Notes: generated by a model from the letters alone, not told the origin. DNA of 64,000 nt from an uncultured Granulosicoccus sp. (GCA_947492525.1 CANLNQ010000008.1:62001-126000); one strand, 5' to 3'; shown: positions 18,223 to 27,957, counted from the first letter of the stretch. Translations and numbers: made by a program.

Positions 18223-19808
18223 GTCACGCTCACTGTCTGCGGCAGCTGGATATGGATGACGGCTCCTTCATCATCGTTTTCGATGCCGATTCTGCCCTGA
18301 TGCTGTTCGGTAATCCATTTCGCAATCGACAGACCCAGTCCGAGTCCGCGCTTTGAACGTCCGCTGGGGTCCGAGCCACGATAGAAGCGATCAAAGGCGC
18401 AAAGCAATTCATTTTCGCCAAAGCCTGACCCCTGATCTCGAATGAATATGTGTGCCAGTTTTTCGTCGCAAAGCAATTCGATACTGACTGTCGATCGATC
18501 AGGGGCATACTTGATGGCATTGTCCAGTCCGATCAGAATCGCCTGACGCAGCCGCTGCGCATCACCAAGGATCAATACAGGTTCCTCGGGTTGTCTGGCA
18601 GAGATGAATACTCTGCCACGACGGGAAAGCTGCTCGCTATCGAGAAGCACATCGGCGATGACATCCTGCAATTTCAACTCACTGTTCTCTATGCCGATTG
18701 AACCGTTTTCCGAGCGAGACAGTAACAGCAGGTCGTCGACGAGTCGTCCGACCTGTTCTGACTTGGTGACGATTCGTTGCAGGGTCTGGCGCATGGCATC
18801 GACCTTTCGTTCGGGATCGCGCAAGGCAATCTCTGCCTGGCCGCGCAGAACCGTCAAGGGCGTACGTAGCTCATGGCTGATGTCGGCGAGGAAGTTCGAA
18901 CGGCTTGCATCGATATCGCGCAGTTTGCGATTGGCGGTAGCCAGCTCGTCGGTGCGCTCCATGACTTGCTGCTCAAGTACCGACTGCGTGTGTCTGACAC
19001 GTTCGCGCTCTGCCGCCAGTTGATTCACCATGTGATTGAAGCGATTACCGAGCTCGCCGAATTCATCGGTCGATGGTTGACTGATCGCGTGAGTGAATTC
19101 TCCTCGCGTGACGGCTTCTGTGGCTTGAGTCAGCAAGACGAGTGGGCGAGCTATGGTTCTGTTGATCAGATAGGCATTGGCCATCGTCATCAAGGCGACG
19201 ATGACGATGACGGCCAGCAGTAGAAACAATGAGCGCCATGCCAGCTCATCGGACTTGATGAGCGCCTGTCGGATTTCCTCGCTTTCTTCCTCAACCAACA
19301 ATGCAATGAGATTATCCATCTCGTTGTCCAGGGAGAGTTCGATATCGTCACGGTAGATCTGTATTGCCGTGGGCCAGTCGTTCACTGTGAGACGTTCGAT
19401 GATCCGCTGCGCGTTCAGCATGAGATCCGCCTGAATACCCTTCAAGGTCTGGATCTTGGCTATTTCGCCTTGTTCCTGTCGCAATTCTTCGGGATCGTTA
19501 TCGATATCCTGAATTTCAGCATTGACGTAGTCGAGCTGCTGATCAATGGCCTCTGACAACTCACGATCAGCATCGTGAACCGCCGGTACTTCGTCGATGC
19601 CCAGAACGGTCAGTTCTGCCAGTTGCTCGGAAAACTGATTCGCCGCGCTGGCCATGAGGTGGACATTCTGCAATTGATTGTATGACTCCTGCAGGTGGAG
19701 TCGATTGGCATTCGACAGAACGACCGCATGAATGATGATCAGGCAGGTGCCGGTCACGCCAAGGAACAGTGCGGCATTACTCAGGATGATCTTGGATCTT
19801 GCACGCAC
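18219..19808 (-). CDS. Membrane sensor histidine kinase
   Basis: A 529-residue sensor partner of the downstream regulator. TM1 is at about residues 7-32 (ALFLGVTGTCLIIIHAVVL), and a helical periplasmic region of about 160 residues, rich in Glu, Asp and Gln, follows. TM2 is near 190-212 (SLFLLLAVIVIVALMTM), then a HAMP linker and coiled coil. The phosphorylated histidine, around residue 310, is in DISHELRTPLTVLRG. ATP-binding boxes are GLDNAIKYAP, DQGSGFGENE and GLGLGLSIAKWITEQH. The periplasmic domain resembles helical-bundle sensors; the ligand is unknown. Confidence 0.93.
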   Translation of the reverse strand: MRARSKIILSNAALFLGVTGTCLIIIHAVVLSNANRLHLQESYNQLQNVHLMASAANQFSEQLAELTVLGIDEVPAVHDADRELSEAIDQQLDYVNAEIQDIDNDPEELRQEQGEIAKIQTLKGIQADLMLNAQRIIERLTVNDWPTAIQIYRDDIELSLDNEMDNLIALLVEEESEEIRQALIKSDELAWRSLFLLLAVIVIVALMTMANAYLINRTIARPLVLLTQATEAVTRGEFTHAISQPSTDEFGELGNRFNHMVNQLAAERERVRHTQSVLEQQVMERTDELATANRKLRDIDASRSNFLADISHELRTPLTVLRGQAEIALRDPERKVDAMRQTLQRIVTKSEQVGRLVDDLLLLSRSENGSIGIENSELKLQDVIADVLLDSEQLSRRGRVFISARQPEEPVLILGDAQRLRQAILIGLDNAIKYAPDRSTVSIELLCDEKLAHIFIRDQGSGFGENELLCAFDRFYRGSDPSGRSKRGLGLGLSIAKWITEQHQGRIGIENDDEGAVIHIQLPQTVSVT

Positions 19809-20042
19809 GATTGTCAGATCTCTGATTGCTGTTCGTGGAAATTCACAGACGTGAAGAACAAGTAGAACGAGTCACTGATACTTCGCATGTTTACAGCGTT
19901 GATGGACATTTTTCCACTGTAATCATTGCCGATCTGACACGGGAATGTAAGCGTTCTTATCGAATTCTAATTCCGCTGCGTGTGCAGATGCGGCACTGTA
20001 AATGGCGTCACATGATTCGTATGCCAGGGACAATTTCTTCAA

Positions 20043-21326
20043 ATGGAAACACATGCTCTCAGCGCAAGGAAACCGCCGCCATCGACAAGGATCGAGCCAG
20101 GTAGCAGAGAAAAGGAAACCAGACGGCATCCACGCATTGTATTGTATTCACACGACACGCTGGGGTTCGGGCATCTGCGCCGCAACCTGTTGCTGGCCGC
20201 AGCATTGCGGCGTTGTTCAAGCCAGCCGGAGATCCTGTTGATTGCCGGCATGCGTGAAGCAGGAGCCTTCGAGATTCCAGCTGGCGTTGATTGTCTGACT
20301 CTGCCTGCCTACAGCAAGGGCAGTGATGGGCAATATCAACCGCGAGACCTTGGAAAGGATCTTGGCGAACTGACAAACCTGAGAGCCTGCATCATCAAGG
20401 CGGCGATAAAGAACTTCGAGCCGAACTTGCTGGTGGTGGACAATGTTCCCCGAGGAGCGCAGTCGGAGTTGGACAGCACGCTACAGTATCTGCGCGCCAG
20501 CAATTCCGGAGCCCGAATTGTCCTTGGCTTGCGTGATGTCATTGACACCCCTTCAACGGTTCGCAAGCAGTGGCTCAGGCAGAGAAACTTCGAGGCCATC
20601 CGGGATTTCTACGATGAAGTCTGGGTCTACGGAGACCCTCTCATCTACGACCTGATCGATGACTGTCAGTTCGGTGAGGATATTCGCCGAAAGGCCGTCT
20701 ACACAGGGTTTCTTGATCAATCGATCAGGCTTGAGAGTCACGCTGCCAGGCCCAGTTGCAAGGCCGTTCTTGGAGAAGACTCTCGTCCCTATGTGCTTTG
20801 CGCCGTAGGCGGTGGCAAGGATGGCGGCGCCCTGTGTGAAGCCTTCTGTGCCGTAACGCTTCCTGCCGGTCATCGCGGGATTCTGGTGACAGGATCGCAG
20901 ATGGGAAAGGACCAGCGCCGGGTAATACAGGACATGGCCGCTGCCAATCCTGATATCACGATGGTGGACTTCGTTCGTGAGCCAATTGCACTGATGCACG
21001 GAGCGGCAGGGATTGTGTCAATGGGCGGCTACAACACGGTGTGTGAGGTGCTGTCTCTGGATCGACCCGCGCTGATCGTGCCGCGTGTCGCACCACGGCA
21101 AGAGCAGTGGCTGAGAGCGAAGATGCTGGAGGCCCATTCACTGATCGATTCGCTGCATCCTGAGCAACTGAATGCGGAGCGTTTGTCGCAATGGATGGCA
21201 TCTCTGCAGGCAAGACCCGAGGCTGTAGCGCGATCGGTCATCGACTTGAATGGCCTGGACCGAGTGAGTGAACTGGCAGACCAATTTCTGAGCGACTTCG
21301 TTGCTCCCTTGAGTGAGGCTAGCTGA
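20043..21326 (+). CDS. Predicted glycosyltransferase, GT28/MurG-like fold (COG4671 type)
   Basis: A 427-residue protein resembling the predicted glycosyltransferases of COG4671. The N-terminal Rossmann half has YSHDTLGFGHLRRNLLLA, a glycine/histidine motif shared with MurG-like enzymes. The C-terminal donor-binding half has CAVGGGKDGGALCEAF, then HGAAGIVSMGGYNTVCEVLS and PALIVPRVAPRQEQWLRA. The first 30 residues are polar and may not be part of the fold; ATG 20043 is the only start before the conserved region and has no clear ribosome site. It is the first gene of a tightly packed run with two GT4 enzymes, an exporter and a kinase. Donor and acceptor are unknown. Confidence 0.8.
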   Translation: METHALSARKPPPSTRIEPGSREKETRRHPRIVLYSHDTLGFGHLRRNLLLAAALRRCSSQPEILLIAGMREAGAFEIPAGVDCLTLPAYSKGSDGQYQPRDLGKDLGELTNLRACIIKAAIKNFEPNLLVVDNVPRGAQSELDSTLQYLRASNSGARIVLGLRDVIDTPSTVRKQWLRQRNFEAIRDFYDEVWVYGDPLIYDLIDDCQFGEDIRRKAVYTGFLDQSIRLESHAARPSCKAVLGEDSRPYVLCAVGGGKDGGALCEAFCAVTLPAGHRGILVTGSQMGKDQRRVIQDMAAANPDITMVDFVREPIALMHGAAGIVSMGGYNTVCEVLSLDRPALIVPRVAPRQEQWLRAKMLEAHSLIDSLHPEQLNAERLSQWMASLQARPEAVARSVIDLNGLDRVSELADQFLSDFVAPLSEAS

Positions 21327-21331
21327 TACCC

Positions 21332-22657
21332 ATGGACACCTGCAACATTACCGTCGATACCATCAATACTTCTGATTGTCACGATCTCACCCTCGATACC
21401 ACTCAATGCACAGAGGGCATACCCCTATCACGAGGCGCCAAGGTCGGCTACGTGGTGAAGCGCTATCCGCGTTTTTCGGAGACGTTCATCGTCAATGAAA
21501 TCCTCGCTCACGAAGCCGCCGGGCTGGATATCGAGATCTTTGCGCTACGCCCTGTGGAAGAGGCCTATTTTCAAGACATGTTGGGACAAGTACGAGCGCC
21601 AGTGACTCGCCTGGCAGACAAGTTGCGCAGTGCCGACTCTCTGTGGGAGCTCATCGTGAAAACGCAGCGAGAATTGCCGTCAGCATGGGCAACCCTCGCG
21701 ACCCTGGAGAATGAGGATTCCCGCAATGTATCTCAGGCAATGATGCTGGCAATGGAGTGTCAGGATCGCGGAGTCACGCATCTCCATGCTCATTTCGGCA
21801 CGGTGTCGACCAGTGTGGCCAGACTGGCTGCGAAGCTTGCGGGTATCACCTACAGTTTTACCGCCCATGCCAAGGACATCTATTACCAATATGATGTTCC
21901 TCAGCAACTGCAATCCAAAATCGACGATGCGTCACATGTGGTGACCGTGTCGGACTACAACGTCGACTTCCTGTGCAAGCGTTTTCGCTGTCATCCTCGT
22001 CGCATTGTGCGCATCTACAACGGTCTGGACATTGCTCGGTTTGATTACCAGGACCCGGATCCGCAGGCTACACGGGTGTTGGCGGTAGGGCGCCTGGTGG
22101 AGAAGAAGGGTTTTCATATTCTGGTGGAAGCCATACGGATTCTGGTGAATGCCGGCAGGCAGGTGAATTGCGAGATTCTCGGCACCGGCGAAGAGATGCG
22201 TAATCTTCAGGCGCAGATCGATTCCGGCAAGCTTGGCGACAGTGTTCGTCTGCTGGGAGCCAGGCCTCAGAGCGAGGTCTTTGCGGCCATGCGAAGCTCT
22301 GCAGTACTGGCATGCCCTTGTATTGTTGGCGATGACGGTAATCGGGATGGGCTGCCGACAGTTCTGATCGAAGCCATGGCGCTGGGCGTGCCGTGCATCA
22401 GTACCGATGTGACGGGTATTCCCGAGCTGATCGTCAACAATGAAACCGGATTGTGTGTGCCGCAGGGAGATGCCGAGGCGTTGGCCTCGGCGCTGGCAAG
22501 CATGCTCGACAACAAGGCGCTCCAACGGCAGCTGGCACGGGCCGGGCGTAGAAGGGTAGAGAAGGATTTCGATCAGAAGAAGAACTCGGCGGTACTGAGG
22601 TCAGTCTTCGATCTGGCCATCAATGGCCAGATCACGATGGAAAAGGGAGCAGCGTGA
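21332..22657 (+). CDS. GT4-family glycosyltransferase (WcaL-like)
   Basis: A 441-residue retaining GT-B glycosyltransferase. The acceptor half shows VGYVVKRYPRFSETFIVNEI and HLHAHFGTVSTSVARLAA, as in colanic-acid type enzymes (WcaL/AmsK). The donor half has VLAVGRLVEKKGFHILVEA and the E-x7-E region GLPTVLIEAMALGVPCIST. The start lies 5 bp after the previous stop and the 3' end overlaps the next gene. A polar N-terminal 35 residues rich in Thr, Asp and Cys (MDTCNITVDTINTSD) is unusual and not part of the fold. Confidence 0.88.
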   Translation: MDTCNITVDTINTSDCHDLTLDTTQCTEGIPLSRGAKVGYVVKRYPRFSETFIVNEILAHEAAGLDIEIFALRPVEEAYFQDMLGQVRAPVTRLADKLRSADSLWELIVKTQRELPSAWATLATLENEDSRNVSQAMMLAMECQDRGVTHLHAHFGTVSTSVARLAAKLAGITYSFTAHAKDIYYQYDVPQQLQSKIDDASHVVTVSDYNVDFLCKRFRCHPRRIVRIYNGLDIARFDYQDPDPQATRVLAVGRLVEKKGFHILVEAIRILVNAGRQVNCEILGTGEEMRNLQAQIDSGKLGDSVRLLGARPQSEVFAAMRSSAVLACPCIVGDDGNRDGLPTVLIEAMALGVPCISTDVTGIPELIVNNETGLCVPQGDAEALASALASMLDNKALQRQLARAGRRRVEKDFDQKKNSAVLRSVFDLAINGQITMEKGAA

Positions 22658-23817
22658 TGCGTGTGCTGTATGTCTGCGCTGATCAGGGTATTCCGGTATT
22701 CGGTTGCAAGGGTGCCTCCGTTCATATTCAGGAGATGGTTCGTGCCTTTGTGACTCAGGGCATCGAGGTCGTGATCATGTCGCCACGACTGGAAGGAATA
22801 CCACCCGCGGATCTCGCTCACCTTGCCGGTATTCCGTTGCCACGTGCCGATAACAAGAACGCGACTCGCCGAGCCTTGCTGTCGATAGAGACCAACAAGC
22901 TGATCTCAAACGCTCTGTCGGATCTCGGCTCCTGGGATCTCGTCTACGAACGTCATTCCCTCTTCACGCAGGCACCCATGAGTGTGGCCCTGCAAGAAGG
23001 CATTCCGGGTGTGCTTGAGGTCAACGCACCGTTGCTGGAAGAACAAGCACGTCACCGCCAATTGCCAATGGCTCTTGAAGCTCGCTCGATGGCCTGCTGC
23101 GCCATGCGTTGCGCAAGGGTCGTGACGACTGTCTCACCGGCTGTCAGTCAGTATGCGCAATCCCTGGGTGCGCATCCGGAGCGCGTTCATGTCATGGAAA
23201 ATGGCGTCAACCCTCATCGCTTCCCCGCGACGCCCAAACCGCAAGGGCCGTTCACCATCGGGTTCCTGGGAACACTGAAGCCCTGGCACGACGTTGCGAC
23301 GCTTGTGCGGGCGTTCGCGTTGCTACGCAAGGGGGGGCTTGATGCACGGTTGTTGATCGTCGGAGACGGTCCCGAGAGAGCTTCTTTGCAAGCACAGCTT
23401 GAAAGGTTGCAGATGGCAGACTTCGTTGAATTCACCGGCAAGCAAACGCCTGAGCAGGTTCCACAACAGCTTGCCCGCATGCATGTCGCTGTCGCGCCTT
23501 ATGGGGATGGTCAGCCATTTTATTTTTCCCCTCTGAAGATCTACGAGTACATGGCAGCGGAGCTGCCGGTGGTCGCCAGTCGCGTCGGTCATCTGGCATC
23601 CGTGGTGCAGGACGGTCACAACGGCCTGTTGTGTCCGCCCGGTGATCCACTGGCCCTGGCGTCGCAGCTGGAAACACTGGCAAACGATACAGACTTCGCG
23701 GAGCGTCTCGGGAGCAATGCAAGAGAGCATGTCATCGCCAATCATGACTGGAGCCAGGTAGCCTCTCGAGTCCTGGAACTTGCGAACATCCAACGACGGG
23801 TGATGGTCGCATCGTGA
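22657..23817 (+). CDS. GT4-family glycosyltransferase
   Basis: A GT-B glycosyltransferase of about 386 residues. The N-terminus RVLYVCADQGIPVFGCKGAS with SVHIQEMVRAF is the Rossmann acceptor domain. The C-terminal half has IGFLGTLKPWHDVATLVRAF, LIVGDGPERASL and the E-x7-E motif region KIYEYMAAELPVVASRVGH. The start is ATG 22657; an adjacent GTG at 22654 is also possible, and both overlap the preceding stop and share the AAGGGA ribosome site. It overlaps the ABC transporter gene by 4 bp. Substrate unknown. Confidence 0.9.
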   Translation: MRVLYVCADQGIPVFGCKGASVHIQEMVRAFVTQGIEVVIMSPRLEGIPPADLAHLAGIPLPRADNKNATRRALLSIETNKLISNALSDLGSWDLVYERHSLFTQAPMSVALQEGIPGVLEVNAPLLEEQARHRQLPMALEARSMACCAMRCARVVTTVSPAVSQYAQSLGAHPERVHVMENGVNPHRFPATPKPQGPFTIGFLGTLKPWHDVATLVRAFALLRKGGLDARLLIVGDGPERASLQAQLERLQMADFVEFTGKQTPEQVPQQLARMHVAVAPYGDGQPFYFSPLKIYEYMAAELPVVASRVGHLASVVQDGHNGLLCPPGDPLALASQLETLANDTDFAERLGSNAREHVIANHDWSQVASRVLELANIQRRVMVAS

Positions 23818-25682
23818 ACGCCAGAAAGGGTCGCCGCCCAGGTTCGATACGCCAGACGGTTCCAGGATTGCGACGGGTGCTGTTGCGCTTTTCACCCTAT
23901 CTACGGGAGCATCGAGCGTTGCTGGCGGGGTCGACGCTGGCACTGGTGCTTGCCACGCTGGTCAAGCTACTGGAACCCTGGCCGCTGAAGTACATCATCG
24001 ACCGTGTGGTGCCCGGCATGCTGGATACACCGGGGTACGCCAGCCAGAACGGGTTCGTCAGTCTGACCTCCGGTGAACTGTTGGCCCTGTGCTCCGTCGC
24101 CGTGGTCGTCATTGTTGCCTTGAAAGCTGCCTTTGAATATCTGGCAACCGTCGGATTTGCGCTGATCGGCAACCGGGTCCTGACTGAAATACGTCGAGAC
24201 CTGTTCGATCACCTGCAGAGATTGTCTCTGGCCTTCCATACGCGTGTGCGCACCGGAGACCTGACCATGCGCCTCATCAGCGATGTAGGCATGCTCAAGG
24301 AGACGGCCGTCACAGCAGCTCTGCCGCTAGCCGTCAGCTTGCTGATGCTTGTGGGTATGGTCACGATCATGCTGGTGCTTAACTGGCAACTGGCCATGTT
24401 GGCGCTCCTGCCGTTGCCGCTGTTGTGGCTGAGCACACAGCATATTGGCAAGAAGATTCAGACAATCAGTCGAAAACAACGCAAGCGCGAAGGCGATATG
24501 GCCTCCATCGCCGCGGAGTCACTCGCCGGCATTCGAACCATACAGGCGTTCTCGCTGGAAGAGCGCGTGGCGGAAGGCTTTCAGGGAAAGAACAGCAAGA
24601 GTCTGAAAGAGGGTGTCAAGGCGAAGAAGCTGGCTGCGGCCATGGAGCGCAGTGTCGATCTGCTGCTTGCCATGGGGCTGGCCATTGTATTGTGGTTTGG
24701 CACCTTGCAGATTCTGGCTGGCCGGCTGACCCCGGGGGACCTGCTGGTGTTCATCACCTATTTGAAGAACACGTTTCGACCGGTAAGAAACTATGCCAAA
24801 TTCAGCAGTCGACTGGCCAAGGCAACCGCGGCGGGCGAGCGCGTCATCGAACTTCTGGATGAAGAGCCCGGGGTAAGGCATGCAGCTTCAGCCGAGCGTG
24901 CACCGCAATTCAGTGGCCGGGTGCAGTTCGATCACGTCTCTTTTCGATACAGGGACAATGACCCGTTCGTTCTTGATGGTTTCTCGTTGTCGGTAGACCC
25001 CGGCATGCGGGTCGCGATTACCGGGCCGTCCGGGGTCGGCAAGTCGACCTTCATCAGTCTCGTTCTGCGCTTCTACGATCCGGAGCAGGGTCGTGTTCTG
25101 CTGGATGGTGTCGATATCAGAGACCTCGAGCTGACGAGCTTGCGGAAGCAGATTGCGTTGGTGCCACAGGAAATTCTGCTGTTCAACACTACCGTGCGAG
25201 ATAACATTGCGCTGGGGGCAGAAGGAGAGGTCACCGGAGAGCAGATCGAAGCGGCCGCGCGACTGGCCAATGCTCACGACTTCATCATGGCCATGCCGAA
25301 TGGCTACGATACCGTGGTCTCCGAGCGTGGCACCTCCCTGAGTGCCGGGCAACGGCAGCGTATCGGCATTGCCAGGGCCTCCTTGCGCGACTGCCCGATA
25401 CTGTTGCTCGACGAACCGACGGTGGGTCTTGATCGCACCAGTGAAGCGGTGGTAATTGATGCAATCGAGCGTATCACTGCCGGTCGGACAAGTTTTCTGA
25501 TCACTCACGACCTGGCACTGGCGTCACGTTGTGAGCGCATCCTGTGCTTGTCGCATGACGGCATTCCGGAAGACGGCGAGCATCAGGAATTGATGCGAGA
25601 GGATGGGCTATACGCCAGCTTGTGGGCCGCTGCGGATTGCTCTGAACATAAACAAGGGAAGATGCATGTTGTCGCGCGCTGA
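23814..25682 (+). CDS. ABC exporter, fused permease-ATPase (MsbA-like half transporter)
   Basis: A 622-residue type IV ABC exporter subunit that would act as a homodimer in the inner membrane. The membrane domain spans about residues 30-330, with hydrophobic helices such as LLAGSTLALVLATLVKLLEP and LLMLVGMVTIMLVLNWQLAM. In the nucleotide-binding domain, Walker A GPSGVGKST is near 405, signature LSAGQRQRIG near 508 and Walker B ILLLDEPTVGLD near 530, followed by the H-loop ITHDL. The GTG start overlaps the previous gene (GTGA). Packed among glycosyltransferases, it probably exports a glycosylated product. MsbA proper (lipid A) is normally paired with lpxK, which is absent. Confidence 0.92.
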   Translation: MNARKGRRPGSIRQTVPGLRRVLLRFSPYLREHRALLAGSTLALVLATLVKLLEPWPLKYIIDRVVPGMLDTPGYASQNGFVSLTSGELLALCSVAVVVIVALKAAFEYLATVGFALIGNRVLTEIRRDLFDHLQRLSLAFHTRVRTGDLTMRLISDVGMLKETAVTAALPLAVSLLMLVGMVTIMLVLNWQLAMLALLPLPLLWLSTQHIGKKIQTISRKQRKREGDMASIAAESLAGIRTIQAFSLEERVAEGFQGKNSKSLKEGVKAKKLAAAMERSVDLLLAMGLAIVLWFGTLQILAGRLTPGDLLVFITYLKNTFRPVRNYAKFSSRLAKATAAGERVIELLDEEPGVRHAASAERAPQFSGRVQFDHVSFRYRDNDPFVLDGFSLSVDPGMRVAITGPSGVGKSTFISLVLRFYDPEQGRVLLDGVDIRDLELTSLRKQIALVPQEILLFNTTVRDNIALGAEGEVTGEQIEAAARLANAHDFIMAMPNGYDTVVSERGTSLSAGQRQRIGIARASLRDCPILLLDEPTVGLDRTSEAVVIDAIERITAGRTSFLITHDLALASRCERILCLSHDGIPEDGEHQELMREDGLYASLWAAADCSEHKQGKMHVVAR

Positions 25683-27957
25683 TCTGGACATCATTACCCG
25701 GGACAATCAACTCCCTGGCCTGGCCTTGTTACTGGATATCGAGCTGTTGTCAGCGCGTCTGGGCATCAGTCTGGAGAAGATGACCTATCTCAATTACAAG
25801 CCGGGTACGTCGTGCACGGCCAGCGTCGTGGATATTGCAGGTAATGCCCATGCCATCATGGCGTACCCGCGAGACCGGTTCGACGAAGTCAAGGCCCGTC
25901 GTGAATGGACTGACGGCAGTACCAAGGCAAGATTACTGAACGATGTCTGTGTGGCGCTGGTTCCGCTGGCACTGGACAGGCAAGTCAAGGCGGCCAGAAA
26001 GATGGTCGGAAGAGAGGTGCAAGAGAGCTTCTACAGAAAACTGCTGGCGCGTGAAGAAGCGGGAAATCAGCTCGACAGCGTTCTGCTTCGCTACAAGCCG
26101 AATCGGCGAATCGTCTCGCGTCTGCACGTGGGAGGATATCCGAAAGCGCTGATCAAATGCTTCGACCGCGAGCGCTTTGACAACGCCTTGATGGGTGCCG
26201 AGATCTGCTCCGTGCTATCGGGGGTCCGGCTGCTGGGTATCCATCGCAGGCGGCGTACGATCGCCAGTGCCTGGATCAAGGGACAATCACTGTGTCCGGT
26301 CCTGTCGGGAGAGCTGCACTGTGAGGCCTTCGCGGCAACCGGACACTGGTTGGCACGGTTTCATGATTCCCCACCGCCGGTGCAGCTGCCGTTGACTCAT
26401 GAAACCCGGAAAACGTTGGCGAGCCCTGTGCTCGACATCGCAGAAGACTGTCTGAAATTGGCACCTCGCTTGTCCATGACACTGGATAGGCTTGTCTGTC
26501 AGATCAATGAGACATGTTCCCGTCATTCGATGCCGTTGACGCTGATACACGGTGATTTCAGCGCCGACCAGGTGATCGTGGCTGGAGGCGATGGTGTCAG
26601 TGACGATGTCCGGAAGCCCCGGCCGGTTGTCATTGACTGGGATCGTGCCATGGTAGGCAGTCCGCTGCGGGATGTGGGAAGCTTTCTTGCTCGACTGGAG
26701 TATCAGTCGCTGGATGGCAGCCTCGAGGTGACCTTTGCGCGTAGTGCGCAGTTGGCCTTCATGGATGGTTACAGGGATTGCTTGTCAGCTACCGACATGC
26801 GGCTTGTCCACGCTTTTCACGCCAGGGCCTTGCTGCTACTGATCCTAGATGGCTTTCGTCAGCGGCACGCCAACTGGTATGAGTTATTGGAGGTGTTACT
26901 TCGCAGGGTGGAATTCCTGGTCAAGAGAGCAGTTGCCCGACCTCAGAGAGAACCGACGACCGAGATGCCAGTGCTGTTGGAGGCGGCACTGGATATCGAC
27001 GTAATGAGAAAGCCGATCAGAGAGCTCATGACACCGGATTCGCATGCCATGGTGCTCGAGTCCGCGCAGCTATTGCGGCACAAGCCGGGACGGCGAGCGT
27101 TGATACGGTATGAGGCAAGGCAGGCAAGCCGTACGATGGTGAGTCAGCCGCTTGTCGTGTTGGGCAAGCTCCGTTTTCGCAAACCCGATCTGCAAACGCC
27201 GGCTCTGCATGATCTGTTGCGAGCGAATGGTCTGGATGAGAATAATTCCAAGGGGGTGGGAGTGCCAGCCAGCCTTGGTGTTCATGCGGCGGGGAATATC
27301 TGGTTTCAAACCGTGGTTCCGGGGAAGGAGTTGAGCATCTACCTGGAGCCCGATGCCCATACAGACCAATTCAAGCGAGCGGGGCGTGCGTTGGCTGTAC
27401 TGCATTCAACCCCGGTGACCAGCCCCCGCACCTGGTCACTGCGGAACGAAGCAGACGTTCTCACAAAGGCCCTGGACAAGGCCATCACGGCACGACCGGA
27501 CTTGAAAGAGAAGGTACTGGACCTGCGCAATCTATCCCTGCGTGCATTCGATTCCCTGACCGAAGTGAACGCTCGGCTGATTCACCGTGACTTTTATCAA
27601 GATCAGCTGTTGATGGATGGTGATCGCGTCTGGATCCTCGATCTGGATCTGCTTGCGCAGGGAGATCCGGCAATCGACATTGGCAACTTCCTTGCGCATA
27701 TCAAGGAAGTTGCCCTGCGCCGGTATGGCTCTGTATCAGCGTTGAAATCGAGCGAGCTGGCGTTTCTGAAAGGCTATGCTTGCGAAGGCTGGGGCGTAGA
27801 TCGAAAACGGATCAGTCTGCTCGAATCGTTGTCACTCGCTCGTCACGTGCATATCAGCACGCTGTTTGCAGATCGGCGCCATACGACGGAGGCATTGCTG
27901 ACATATTGCGAGAACCAAGTGGCATCCATGCTATCCAGCGAAAGTCTGGTTTGTTGA
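25666..27957 (+). CDS. Tandem two-domain APH-fold phosphotransferase
   Basis: A 763-residue protein containing two aminoglycoside-phosphotransferase-like (protein-kinase-fold) units. Unit 1 (about 1-440) has the catalytic loop LIHGDFSADQVIV near 291 and metal loop VIDWDRAMVGSPLRDVGSF. Unit 2 (about 445-763) has LIHRDFYQDQLLM near 637 and ILDLDLLAQGDPAIDIGNF. Both keep the catalytic aspartate (HGD, HRD), while the usual Asn of HxDxxxxN is Gln in both. Such enzymes phosphorylate small molecules, for example sugars, choline or maltose, so it may activate or modify a sugar in the pathway. ATG 25666 has AAGGGA upstream and overlaps the ABC gene. A diverged copy of its last codons lies just downstream. 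Confidence 0.82.
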   Translation: MLSRADLDIITRDNQLPGLALLLDIELLSARLGISLEKMTYLNYKPGTSCTASVVDIAGNAHAIMAYPRDRFDEVKARREWTDGSTKARLLNDVCVALVPLALDRQVKAARKMVGREVQESFYRKLLAREEAGNQLDSVLLRYKPNRRIVSRLHVGGYPKALIKCFDRERFDNALMGAEICSVLSGVRLLGIHRRRRTIASAWIKGQSLCPVLSGELHCEAFAATGHWLARFHDSPPPVQLPLTHETRKTLASPVLDIAEDCLKLAPRLSMTLDRLVCQINETCSRHSMPLTLIHGDFSADQVIVAGGDGVSDDVRKPRPVVIDWDRAMVGSPLRDVGSFLARLEYQSLDGSLEVTFARSAQLAFMDGYRDCLSATDMRLVHAFHARALLLLILDGFRQRHANWYELLEVLLRRVEFLVKRAVARPQREPTTEMPVLLEAALDIDVMRKPIRELMTPDSHAMVLESAQLLRHKPGRRALIRYEARQASRTMVSQPLVVLGKLRFRKPDLQTPALHDLLRANGLDENNSKGVGVPASLGVHAAGNIWFQTVVPGKELSIYLEPDAHTDQFKRAGRALAVLHSTPVTSPRTWSLRNEADVLTKALDKAITARPDLKEKVLDLRNLSLRAFDSLTEVNARLIHRDFYQDQLLMDGDRVWILDLDLLAQGDPAIDIGNFLAHIKEVALRRYGSVSALKSSELAFLKGYACEGWGVDRKRISLLESLSLARHVHISTLFADRRHTTEALLTYCENQVASMLSSESLVC

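Noticed and set aside
23814-25682. MsbA lipid A flippase
   Set aside because: The transporter type fits, but lpxK and other lipid A genes are absent and the neighbours are glycosyltransferases and a kinase, so the specific name is not supported.
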